Made by a program: the position numbers and the translations under genes | Shown here: one piece after another, positions 43,765 through 51,103 of the stretch | How positions within the stretch are numbered: the first letter of the stretch is position 1 | Layout of the letters: every line of letters begins with the position of its first letter | DNA from: Erythrobacter sp. HL-111 | GTDB lineage: Bacteria; Pseudomonadota; Alphaproteobacteria; Sphingomonadales; Sphingomonadaceae | DNA length: 64,000 nt | Direction of reading: 5' to 3' | NCBI RefSeq assembly: GCF_900105095.1 | Contig: NZ_LT629743.1 | Location: 2,046,001 to 2,110,000, forward strand | Notes under the pieces: generated by a model | The model's input: the letters and a program-made list of their open reading frames with translations, nothing else | Database searches by the model: none | What the model was told of the DNA's origin: nothing

Positions 43765-43936
43765 CCCGGATTGGAGTGTTTGTTTTCCGCACGCCCTCCG
43801 GCGTGCGATATCCTCGCTCCCGGCCGGCAAGGCCGGCCTGCGCTGCGGGCGGGCGGTCGCCCTTGCGGCTCGCTGCGCGGGCCGGGACACCGCCTTATCG
43901 CCAGTGGGGCTCGAGCGGTCAGAGGGCAACCGGGGC

Positions 43937-44287
43937 TCACTCCCCCGCACCCCGCTCCAGCTCGGCGCCCAGTTCCTCGATCTCGCGCTTCAGCGCGTCG
44001 TATTCCGCGCGCTTCCTCGCCAGGAACCGCCGGGCGATCGCGCTCTTGGCGGCCATTCCGCCGGGGGTGAGGACGTAGGCGTAGCGGCGCTTGTCGGGGG
44101 ACTGGCGGAAACGGTCGAGCTTGATGAAGCCGCGTTCGACCAGCCCCCGCAGCACGTAGTGCGTCGCGCCGAGGCTGATGCCGAGTTCGTTCGCCAGGTC
44201 GCGCTGCGAGAGGTGCGGGTCGCGCTCGATCAGGCGCATCACCTTGAACTGGGCTTCTTCGCGCGCCCGCTCGCGCTGGACGCTCAC
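43937..44287 (-). CDS. EPS-associated MarR family transcriptional regulator
   Basis: A 116-residue winged-helix regulator. The DNA-binding region is LSQRDLANELGISLGATHYVLRGLVERGFIKL (residues about 27-58, shown in two parts here as LSQRDLANELGIS and THYVLRGLVERG), followed by the wing YAYVLTPGGMAAK and a C-terminal helix RRFLARKRAEYDALKREIEEL suited to dimerisation. This is the EPS-associated MarR subfamily that sits beside exopolysaccharide operons. It is divergent from the nusG-like/glycosylphosphotransferase operon, and a 13-bp palindrome lies in the region between them. It probably controls this EPS operon. Confidence 0.9.
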   Translation of the reverse strand: MSVQRERAREEAQFKVMRLIERDPHLSQRDLANELGISLGATHYVLRGLVERGFIKLDRFRQSPDKRRYAYVLTPGGMAAKSAIARRFLARKRAEYDALKREIEELGAELERGAGE

Positions 44288-44996
44288 CGCAGGGCTTCCG
44301 CGATACGGCTACCGCACGGTGCCAGCCTGCAGGCCCACCGGGAAGATGAATGAAACACTTTACTGACGGCCAAGGGCGCCATCACGTTCAGGATTGAACG
44401 ATACAGAGGCCGCGTTGCATTGCAACACGCATTTTGCATCTCTGGCGCGTTCCGGCGTCATTTTTAAGACTGCCCCCGTGCCGCCCCGTGCGAAGTCCAG
44501 CGGCGGCAGGCTCAATCCCGCGCGATCGCCAAAAGGCTCGAGGCGCTCGAGAGGCCGACCCCTCGCGAGCTCGGGCCGGAAATCGCAACACCGCGACCAT
44601 GACCTGCGTATTTGCGGATTCGCGAATCGCCCTGACCCGATTCGCGTCTCCGATCCCGTTGAATTTGCAGAACCCTTTCCGGTTTCCCACCCCAATCTCG
44701 GCGGCGCGGAGGCGGAAAAGCGCCTGCGCGGCGGCCCCGATCGGCATCCGCTGCCTGCCCTGCGACCACCCGTTCCGATCATGCGCCAAGGCGTTTTGCA
44801 TTCGCGAGAATCGCGGCGTTCGGGACGCGCCGTTCGCCACGCAAATCATTGTGATTCCTGCCTTTCGAGCGGCCAGGTTCCGCCCCATCCACTCGCTGCG
44901 CCGCAAAAAAAACCCGGCCCCCCTCAGGACTCTTACGTTGATCTTTGCGAAGCAATAAGGGACTATCCCTACGTCGCATCGAAAACCTGGGGGCAT
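44288..44996 (+). other. Long leader between marR and nusG-like genes
   Basis: A 709-base gap between divergent genes with no supported coding sequence; the frames across it have no ribosome-binding sites or family features. It includes the GTTGCATTGCAAC palindrome and a run of A residues near 44907-44914. Such a long leader before an antiterminator gene may carry an attenuator or recruitment site. No ops-like GGTAGCNTG element was found. Confidence 0.5.
44414..44426. promoter_or_regulatory. Palindrome GTTGCATTGCAAC, candidate MarR operator
   Basis: GTTGCA and TGCAAC are exact inverted copies around a central T, and lie 127 bases upstream of the marR start. MarR-family dimers bind palindromes of this size, so this is a candidate operator that could control both divergent genes. 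The assignment is inference from location and symmetry. Confidence 0.5.
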
Positions 44997-45524
44997 ATGT
45001 CGATCTGGTTTCTCATCCAGACAAGGCCGAATGCCGATGCGATCGCTCGCCGCAATCTCGAGCGTCAGCGGTTCGTCACGTTCCAGCCATTGGAGCGTCG
45101 CACGCGCGTCCAGAAAGGGCGATTCGTCGCCGAACGCCGGCCGTTCTTTCCGGGCTACCTCTTCGCGACCTACCCCGAAGCCGCCGCGCCCTGGTCGGTG
45201 ATCAATTCGACCTACGGGGTCGTGCGGCTCGTGTCGTTCGCCGGCAAGCCCGCGATCGTCCCGAAATCGGTGATCCGGGACCTGCGCGAAGCCTGCGACG
45301 AGGACGAGGTGATCGCCTTCGGCCAGGATCTCGCCGAAGGCACCGAGGTCGAGATCGCGAGCGGGTCCTTCGCGGGCCTCGTCGGCGAGGTCCTCTCGCT
45401 CAGCCCGAACAACCGCGTGCTCGTGCTGCTCGATTTCCTCGGCCGGCAGACGCGGGTGAACCTCCCGGCGGGCGCGGTGCGGCGGGCTCCGGGTTCCCGA
45501 ACGGCGAAGGGAGCGGGTCGATGA
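44997..45524 (+). CDS. NusG-like transcription antitermination protein (RfaH/LoaP-type)
   Basis: A 175-residue NusG paralogue. The N-terminal NGN domain (about 1-105) begins SIWFLIQTRPNADAIARRNL and contains RPFFPGYLFATYP; the C-terminal KOW domain starts at GTEVEIASGSFAGLVGEVLSL. RfaH-like paralogues at the head of polysaccharide operons let RNA polymerase read through long operons. The ATG at 44997 is chosen because it begins the NGN domain; longer frames upstream are not coding. Its stop overlaps the next gene's start (ATGA), and MarR is divergent. Confidence 0.9.
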   Translation: MSIWFLIQTRPNADAIARRNLERQRFVTFQPLERRTRVQKGRFVAERRPFFPGYLFATYPEAAAPWSVINSTYGVVRLVSFAGKPAIVPKSVIRDLREACDEDEVIAFGQDLAEGTEVEIASGSFAGLVGEVLSLSPNNRVLVLLDFLGRQTRVNLPAGAVRRAPGSRTAKGAGR

Positions 45525-47008
45525 CCAAGCCGCGCTCCGGCATCCTCGCGGTGGATGCGCGCGGTACGCCGCAGGCCGAACGCGCCGAACCGGCCGGTTC
45601 GCCGGCGGAGGCCGGGGATCGCCGGCCCAAGCCCTATCCGGTCGAGGAGACGGAAAGCTCCAACCCTGATCGCCCCGGTTCCGCGCCCGGCGTGCGGCAG
45701 ACGCAGGGGCAGGACCGGGACGGGCGCTGGGGCGGGGCCGCGATCGGCGAGGCCACCCTCCTGATCCGGCAGCTCGAGCTTCCGCTGCAACTCATCGGCG
45801 GGCTTCTTCCGACCATGGCGGTCTGGGCGGTGCAGGACCGGGTCCTGTTCACGGCCTTCTACAACGAGACGCTGGTCGCGCTCGCCGCCGCATCGGTCCT
45901 GAGCTGGTACGTGCTGTCGAAACTGCGCGAGCACGCCAAGGCGCGCCACCTGTCCTACATCCTGCCGGTCAATTTCCTGGTGTTCAGCGGGGCGCTCGGC
46001 GTGCTCGCGCTGCTGCGGCTGCCCTATTCCGCCTCGGTCTTCGCGACCGGAGCGGGCTGCACCATCCTTGCGAGTTTCCTGCTCGCGGTGCGAAGCCGCG
46101 GGCTGCTGCGGCCCCACCTGATCGTTCCCGGGGGCCGGGCGGCGGAAATCAACCTCACCGGCAATTACCTCCCCGCGCCCTCGGCCGCCGACCTCACCGG
46201 GCTGGTGCGCTCGGGCCGCCGGAACTGGGCGATCGTCGCCGACCTGCACTATTCTCACTCGCCCGGCTGGGAACGCTTGTTCGCCGAGGCCGCGCTGGCG
46301 GGCATTCCGGTCTACCACTTCCGCCAGATCGCCGAGATGCAGACCGGGCAGGTCAAGATCACCCACCTCAGCGAGAACGACCTCGGCTCGCTGATCCCGA
46401 ACGTCTCCTACATGTCGATGAAGCGGCTGATCGACATCGTCGCCGCGCTGGTGCTGCTGCCGTTCTGCCTCGTCGGGTTCGCGCTGCTGGCGATCGTCAT
46501 CAGGCTCGATTCGCCCGGCAAGGCCTTCTTCATCCAGGACCGGGTCGGCTTTCGCGGCCAGACCTTCCGCCTGTTCAAGTTCCGCACCATGCGCGAGCGC
46601 GACGTGAAGGCCGAATCGCAGGCCCGGCGCGAGGACGCCATGACCCGCAGCGACGACGACCGGATCACCCGCGTCGGAAGGTTCCTGCGCAAGACCCGGA
46701 TCGACGAGCTGCCGCAGATCTTCAACATCCTCAAAGGCGACATGAGCTTCGTCGGCCCCCGGCCCGAGGCCAAGGCGCTGGCCGAATGGTACGAGGAGGA
46801 ACTGCCCTTCTATTCCTATCGCCACATCGTGCGGCCCGGGATCACCGGCTGGGCGCAGGTCAACCAGGGCCACGTGACCGACGTGTCCGACATTCTTTCG
46901 AAGCTGCGCTACGATTTCTACTACATCCGCAACATCTCGCTGTGGCTGGACGTGCTCGTCGCGCTCAAGACGCTGCGGGTGATCGTCACCGGAATGGGCG
47001 CGAAGTGA
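45521..47008 (+). CDS. Polyprenyl glycosylphosphotransferase (initiating sugar transferase)
   Basis: A 495-residue inner-membrane enzyme of the WbaP/ExoY/EpsE class that moves a sugar phosphate onto undecaprenyl phosphate, the first step of exopolysaccharide assembly. About four hydrophobic segments occur in the N-terminal half (from residue about 90), then a nucleotide-binding-like middle region. The C-terminal catalytic domain has SMKRLIDIVAALVLLPFCLV, VGFRGQTFRLFKFRTMRERD, RKTRIDELPQIFNILKGDMS, FVGPRPEAKAL and GITGWAQVNQG, the family hallmarks. The first 80 residues are low complexity and charged. It is coupled to the nusG-like gene by a four-base overlap. Confidence 0.94.
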   Translation: MTKPRSGILAVDARGTPQAERAEPAGSPAEAGDRRPKPYPVEETESSNPDRPGSAPGVRQTQGQDRDGRWGGAAIGEATLLIRQLELPLQLIGGLLPTMAVWAVQDRVLFTAFYNETLVALAAASVLSWYVLSKLREHAKARHLSYILPVNFLVFSGALGVLALLRLPYSASVFATGAGCTILASFLLAVRSRGLLRPHLIVPGGRAAEINLTGNYLPAPSAADLTGLVRSGRRNWAIVADLHYSHSPGWERLFAEAALAGIPVYHFRQIAEMQTGQVKITHLSENDLGSLIPNVSYMSMKRLIDIVAALVLLPFCLVGFALLAIVIRLDSPGKAFFIQDRVGFRGQTFRLFKFRTMRERDVKAESQARREDAMTRSDDDRITRVGRFLRKTRIDELPQIFNILKGDMSFVGPRPEAKALAEWYEEELPFYSYRHIVRPGITGWAQVNQGHVTDVSDILSKLRYDFYYIRNISLWLDVLVALKTLRVIVTGMGAK

Positions 47009-47159
47009 TGCCGCTTCGTCGCCTCGCCGCGCTGTCCGGCGCGCAACGCTCTCCGGCGGCACCGCAAAAGCATCCGCTCGCCCAGCCGGAATTCCGCCCG
47101 GGCCGCACCGCCGTCTTTCCCGCTCCCGTCTGCTGATCCTCCCGGCAAGGAGAAAGCGC

Positions 47160-48491
47160 ATGCGCCTCGTCTTCATCAACCGCTTCTTTCATCCGGACGA
47201 GTCGGCGACCTCGCTGATGCTGACCGACCTGATCAACGGGCTGGCGCTGCAGAACCCCGACATGCACGTGATCACGGCGGGCGGTTCCTACACGCCGCAG
47301 TTCGAGGGCGAGGCGCCCGAGGGCCTGCCCGAGCGGCTGACCGTGACCCGCCTGCCCACGCTCCCGATTTCCAACGGTTCGCTGGTCGGGCGGCTGATCA
47401 GTTTCATGGTGTTCTACTACGCTCTGATCCTCGTCGGGCTGCGCGAGATCCGGCGCGGCGACGTCGTCGTGTGCCTGACCGATCCGCCGCTCGTCGGGAT
47501 CTTCGCCGTTTCGGTCGCCCGGCTGAAGGGCGCGCAGGTGATCCACTGGGTGCAGGACATCTATCCCGAAACCGCGGTCCGGCTCGGCTTCGGTTCCTCG
47601 GGCAATCCGCTGCTGGTGCTGGCCTCGCGGCTGCGGGACTGGGCGTGGAAGCGGGCCGCCGTCAACGTCGTCATCGGGGAGCGGATGCAGGACATGCTGG
47701 TGTCGCGCGGGGTCGAGGCGGAGCAGGTGCAGGTCATCCAGAACTGGGCCGGCGAAGACGAGCTCGAACCGCTCGAAGCGAACGCGAACCCGCTGCGCGG
47801 CGAATGGGGGTTCGACGCGGAGACGATGGTGATCGGCTATTCGGGCAATCTCGGCCGGGCGCATGATGCCGATACCATGCTCGATGCGGGCAAGCTCCTC
47901 GCGCGCGAGAGCGATTCGCCGTTCCGCCTCCTCTTCATCGGCGGCGGGGTGAAGCACGCGGTGCTCGACAGCGCGGAATGCTCAGACCTTGCCGGCCTGA
48001 TCGAACGGCGTTCCTATCGACCCCGGCGCGAGCTCGCCCTCAGCCTCAACGTGCCGGACGTCCACTGGCTGTCGCTCGAACCCGATCTGGAAGGGCTGAT
48101 CGTGCCGAGCAAGTTCTATGGCGCGGCGGCCGTGGGCAAGCCGATCATCTTCATCGGCGACACGGATGGCGAGGTCGCGCGCCTGCTCGAGGACGCCGAG
48201 TGCGGTGCGAGCTTCGCCAAGGGCGATGCGCAGGGCGTGGCCGACTATCTCGCCTCGCTCGCCGCGAGCCCGGCACTCCGGCAGCGGCTCGGCGCGAACG
48301 CGCGGAGCTATTCGCTCGAGAAGCTGCCCCGGTCCGCGCGGCTGAGGGAATGGCGCTCCCTCGTCCGCGAGGTCGCGCTCCTCGGCGCCGCGGCAGGGCC
48401 CGATCGCGCTGCCACCGCGCAGGGCGGGCGCATCATCGGATACAACGACAATGACGGGGAAGTCCGGGGCCGCGCTTCCGAGACGCTCTGA
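47160..48491 (+). CDS. WbuB-like glycosyltransferase family 4 protein
   Basis: A 443-residue GT-B glycosyltransferase of the WbuB/WcaI type. The N-terminus has FINRFFHPDESATSLMLTDL and WVQDIYPETAVRLGF; the second domain has VIGYSGNLGRAHDADTMLDA and LEGLIVPSKFYGAAAVGKPI with FIGDTDGEVARLL. SDXE-type features agree with transfer of an amino sugar or fucose-like sugar to a lipid-linked acceptor. It follows the glycosylphosphotransferase with 151 bases between and is preceded by AAGGAGAA. It is convergent with the O-antigen-ligase-like gene. Confidence 0.92.
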   Translation: MRLVFINRFFHPDESATSLMLTDLINGLALQNPDMHVITAGGSYTPQFEGEAPEGLPERLTVTRLPTLPISNGSLVGRLISFMVFYYALILVGLREIRRGDVVVCLTDPPLVGIFAVSVARLKGAQVIHWVQDIYPETAVRLGFGSSGNPLLVLASRLRDWAWKRAAVNVVIGERMQDMLVSRGVEAEQVQVIQNWAGEDELEPLEANANPLRGEWGFDAETMVIGYSGNLGRAHDADTMLDAGKLLARESDSPFRLLFIGGGVKHAVLDSAECSDLAGLIERRSYRPRRELALSLNVPDVHWLSLEPDLEGLIVPSKFYGAAAVGKPIIFIGDTDGEVARLLEDAECGASFAKGDAQGVADYLASLAASPALRQRLGANARSYSLEKLPRSARLREWRSLVREVALLGAAAGPDRAATAQGGRIIGYNDNDGEVRGRASETL

Positions 48492-48541
48492 GGCCGGTCG
48501 ATCGGCGAAGCCCCCGGGCGCGCCGGCCTCGACAACCAACG

Positions 48542-49933
48542 CTATCCCGGTTCATCTGCGGGCGATCTTGCGCTTCCCGCCGCGCGCCCTTGCCCTTTCG
48601 CCGGACGGGTTCGCGGCGGACGGGTCCCATGCCGATCGCCGAGCGACATCCGGCTGAGGAAGACGCAGCCGAGCGCGAAGACGGTGCCGAGAGCCGCGGT
48701 GCGCAGCGGATAGTCCCAGCCCGAATGCGTCAGGATGACGCCGGTCGCGATCCACCCCGCCCAGGCGAAGGGCGACGCCTGCCCGCGCAGCAGCCGGGTG
48801 AGGCAATAGACCCACCATCCAAGAAACAGCGCGACGAGGACGACGCCCGCCGCGCCGAGTTCGAGCAGGAGTTCGAGATAGTCGTTATGTGCATGGTTGA
48901 TGAACACGCGGGTCACGCGCTCCTCGTCCTCGTAGCGGCGATAGACGTCCTCGAACGTGCCGAGCCCCGATCCGACCGGAAAGAAATCCTGCGCCGCATC
49001 GAGCGTGTTCGCGTTCATCACGCCCCGGCCGGCCATCGACGTGTCCGCCTCCGAGCCGAAGACATTCTCGGTATCGCCGGTGAGCACGAGCGCCGCAGCG
49101 CTAGCCCCGAGAAGCGGCAGGGCGAGCAGCCAGGCGAGCCGCTGGCGGACGGGATAGACGATCAGGGCGCTTGCGAGCGCGACCGGTGCGACGAGGGCAT
49201 AGCCCGTCAGCGAGCCGACGAGGCCGATGCCGATCACGACCAGCGCGAACAGCGCCCCTCCGAAGATGGTGAGTTCCATGCGTTGCGCGGGAAACCGCGA
49301 GCGCGCCTCGCGCACGAGCGCGGCGATGAAGGGAAGCGAGACGAGCAGGAGCGTCGCCATGTGATTGGCGTTGGCGAAGAAGCCGACCATGTATCCGCGG
49401 TTGGTGAAGCCGTAGAAATACCAGGGCGCTTCCCGCCCGCCCAGCACCTGCATGATGCCCACGACCAGCGCCAGCAGCGCGGTGGCCACGAGCGTCGCCG
49501 CGAGCGCCGTCGCCGGAACGCTTCGCACCGCGAGCAATCCGATCGCCATTCCGATGGCGGGCAGCAGCGCGGCGGCCGAGCGCAGGCTTTCGGGGAAGGA
49601 CAGGGTGACAAACGCCGGATCGGGCTCGACGTCCAGCAGCGCGAGCTCGGCCGCGATGGCCGCGCGACCGGGAAGATCGGCCCAAGTTCCGACCGGCAGC
49701 ACGATGAACTGGGCGGCGATGACCAGGATTCCCAAGGCTCCGAGGCCGAGGAGCAGGCGCGATGCGAGGCAGAGCCTCGCCCAATCGAGGGCGTAGAGCC
49801 CCCAGCCAAGAAAGCCGATGCCACCGACCTGCAGCGCGAGATTGACTTCCGCCCCTTCGCGGCTCGCCCCGCCCAGCATCAGGCAGGCAAGGAGGAAGGC
49901 CGCGAAAACTGCGCCGCGCACTGCATCGGTCAC
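48542..49933 (-). CDS. O-antigen ligase/polymerase-like membrane protein
   Basis: A 463-residue integral membrane protein with about 11 hydrophobic segments. The large periplasmic loop contains PVGSGLGTFEDVYRRYEDEE and INHAHNDYLELLLELGAAG, the diagnostic motif of the O-antigen ligase (Wzy_C) family. The GTG start at 49933 overlaps the upstream TPR gene's stop (GTGA). The C-terminal tail is short and basic. It is the last gene of the wza-wzc-TPR operon and would polymerise or ligate the exopolysaccharide made by the facing operon. Confidence 0.9.
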   Translation of the reverse strand: MTDAVRGAVFAAFLLACLMLGGASREGAEVNLALQVGGIGFLGWGLYALDWARLCLASRLLLGLGALGILVIAAQFIVLPVGTWADLPGRAAIAAELALLDVEPDPAFVTLSFPESLRSAAALLPAIGMAIGLLAVRSVPATALAATLVATALLALVVGIMQVLGGREAPWYFYGFTNRGYMVGFFANANHMATLLLVSLPFIAALVREARSRFPAQRMELTIFGGALFALVVIGIGLVGSLTGYALVAPVALASALIVYPVRQRLAWLLALPLLGASAAALVLTGDTENVFGSEADTSMAGRGVMNANTLDAAQDFFPVGSGLGTFEDVYRRYEDEERVTRVFINHAHNDYLELLLELGAAGVVLVALFLGWWVYCLTRLLRGQASPFAWAGWIATGVILTHSGWDYPLRTAALGTVFALGCVFLSRMSLGDRHGTRPPRTRPAKGQGRAAGSARSPADEPG

Positions 49934-51087
49934 GCGCCGTCCCCCTCGATGGTGATCGATTCGATCGAGAATGCAGCGGCGCGCGGCGGGTCGCTCGCGC
50001 GGGCCCGCAGCTCGAGCGACTGCGCCCGGCAATCGGGCGAGACGGAGAACCGCGCCGCCATCGCGCCCGCCTCCCTCAACCGCGTGCGGACGATCTCCTC
50101 GCCGCCGAGGCATTGCACCCTCAACTCGATCGCCTCGCTCGGATCGAGAACCTCGGCCCGGAGACGATAACTGCCTGCGGGAAGGAGGAGGACCTGGCGC
50201 GCGAGTTCGGTGGTGCGGCGGCCATAGGCCTCGCCGGAAAGGCCGCTCGGCCCGAGCGCGGCATAGCCCTCAGGCCCGGAGCGCAGGCTCCAGCCGAAGG
50301 GTGGGGGGAGGTCGCCGCCGAATTCGGGGTCGGTGATCAGCCCCTCCTCGCCCGGCCGTCTGCCGACCAGTTCGGACCAGACGCGATAGGCGCCGGGATA
50401 GTCGCCCGCATCGATCAGGGGCCGGGTGATCGGGTCCACCGCGCGCGGATCGCCGCGCACGGCCTCGGCGGCCCGCGTCGTCCTGATCGCTTCGATGAGG
50501 GCGCCGGGATCCGGCTCCGCCCGGGCGAGCGCGGTCAGGACCATCAGCTTGGTCCGATCTTCCTCGATCGCCTCGAGCGCGACCGGGCCCGTTTCGGGGT
50601 GGCCGGAGAGGAGCACGAGCGTTTCCCGGGTCAGGGCCGCCTGTTCGGGCGCGAGGCGGAGAAGCGCCTCGAGGTCCTTCACCGCCCTATCGATATTGCC
50701 GGCCGCCATGTTGGCGTCGACCGCGAGGAAACGCGCTTCGAAGGACCGCGCGCTGCGCCTGCGGGCGATGTCGAGGAGCCGGGTCGCCTCCTCGTAGCGA
50801 CCCTCGTCATAGCGCGTGAGCGCCGCGACGATGAACGGCTCTTCCTCGAGCGGGGCCTTGGCGAGAAGGCCATTCGCCGGTTCGAGCAGTTCGGAGGCCC
50901 GGCCGGTTCCGACCTCGCGCAGGCGCGTCATGAGGAGCCTCAACTCGCGCGAAGGATGGATCAAACGGCCATCTTCTGCCTGAAATCCGGCCGGTCCGCT
51001 GGCCGAGAAGGCATAGGCAACCCCCGCAAGGACGAGCAGGACACCAAGCACGGGAAGGAGCAAGGCGAGCCTGAGAAGCCTCGTCAT
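49930..51087 (-). CDS. TPR-like membrane-anchored protein of the EPS operon
   Basis: A 385-residue protein with one N-terminal hydrophobic helix (about 5-29), a helical repeat region (about 50-230) with TPR-like pairs such as ALTRYDEGRYEEATRLLDIA and VDANMAAGNIDRAVKDLEALL, and a beta-rich C-terminal region (about 245-385) with SYRLRAEVLDPSEAIELRVQ. It probably sits in the periplasm on an inner-membrane anchor. In Sphingomonad EPS operons such proteins stand between the tyrosine kinase and the ligase-like protein and may help assemble the secretion complex; its role is inference. It starts 16 bases after wzc. Confidence 0.75.
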   Translation of the reverse strand: MTRLLRLALLLPVLGVLLVLAGVAYAFSASGPAGFQAEDGRLIHPSRELRLLMTRLREVGTGRASELLEPANGLLAKAPLEEEPFIVAALTRYDEGRYEEATRLLDIARRRSARSFEARFLAVDANMAAGNIDRAVKDLEALLRLAPEQAALTRETLVLLSGHPETGPVALEAIEEDRTKLMVLTALARAEPDPGALIEAIRTTRAAEAVRGDPRAVDPITRPLIDAGDYPGAYRVWSELVGRRPGEEGLITDPEFGGDLPPPFGWSLRSGPEGYAALGPSGLSGEAYGRRTTELARQVLLLPAGSYRLRAEVLDPSEAIELRVQCLGGEEIVRTRLREAGAMAARFSVSPDCRAQSLELRARASDPPRAAAFSIESITIEGDGA

Positions 51088-51103
51088 TCAGAAATGCCCG
51101 GCG

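Noticed and set aside
43770..43936. A GC-rich stretch with GGCCGG repeats as a hidden gene or ncRNA
   Set aside because: It shows simple GC-rich self-complementarity only, with no consistent hairpin plus promoter or terminator, so no RNA gene can be supported.
44288..44996. An ops-type recruitment site for the NusG-like protein
   Set aside because: No GGTAGCNTG-like sequence was found by eye in the leader; other NusG paralogues use different or unknown sites.
47008..47136. A 42-residue open frame directly after the glycosylphosphotransferase (TGATG overlap)
   Set aside because: It has no family resemblance and no ribosome-binding site beyond the overlap; it is too short to support as a gene.
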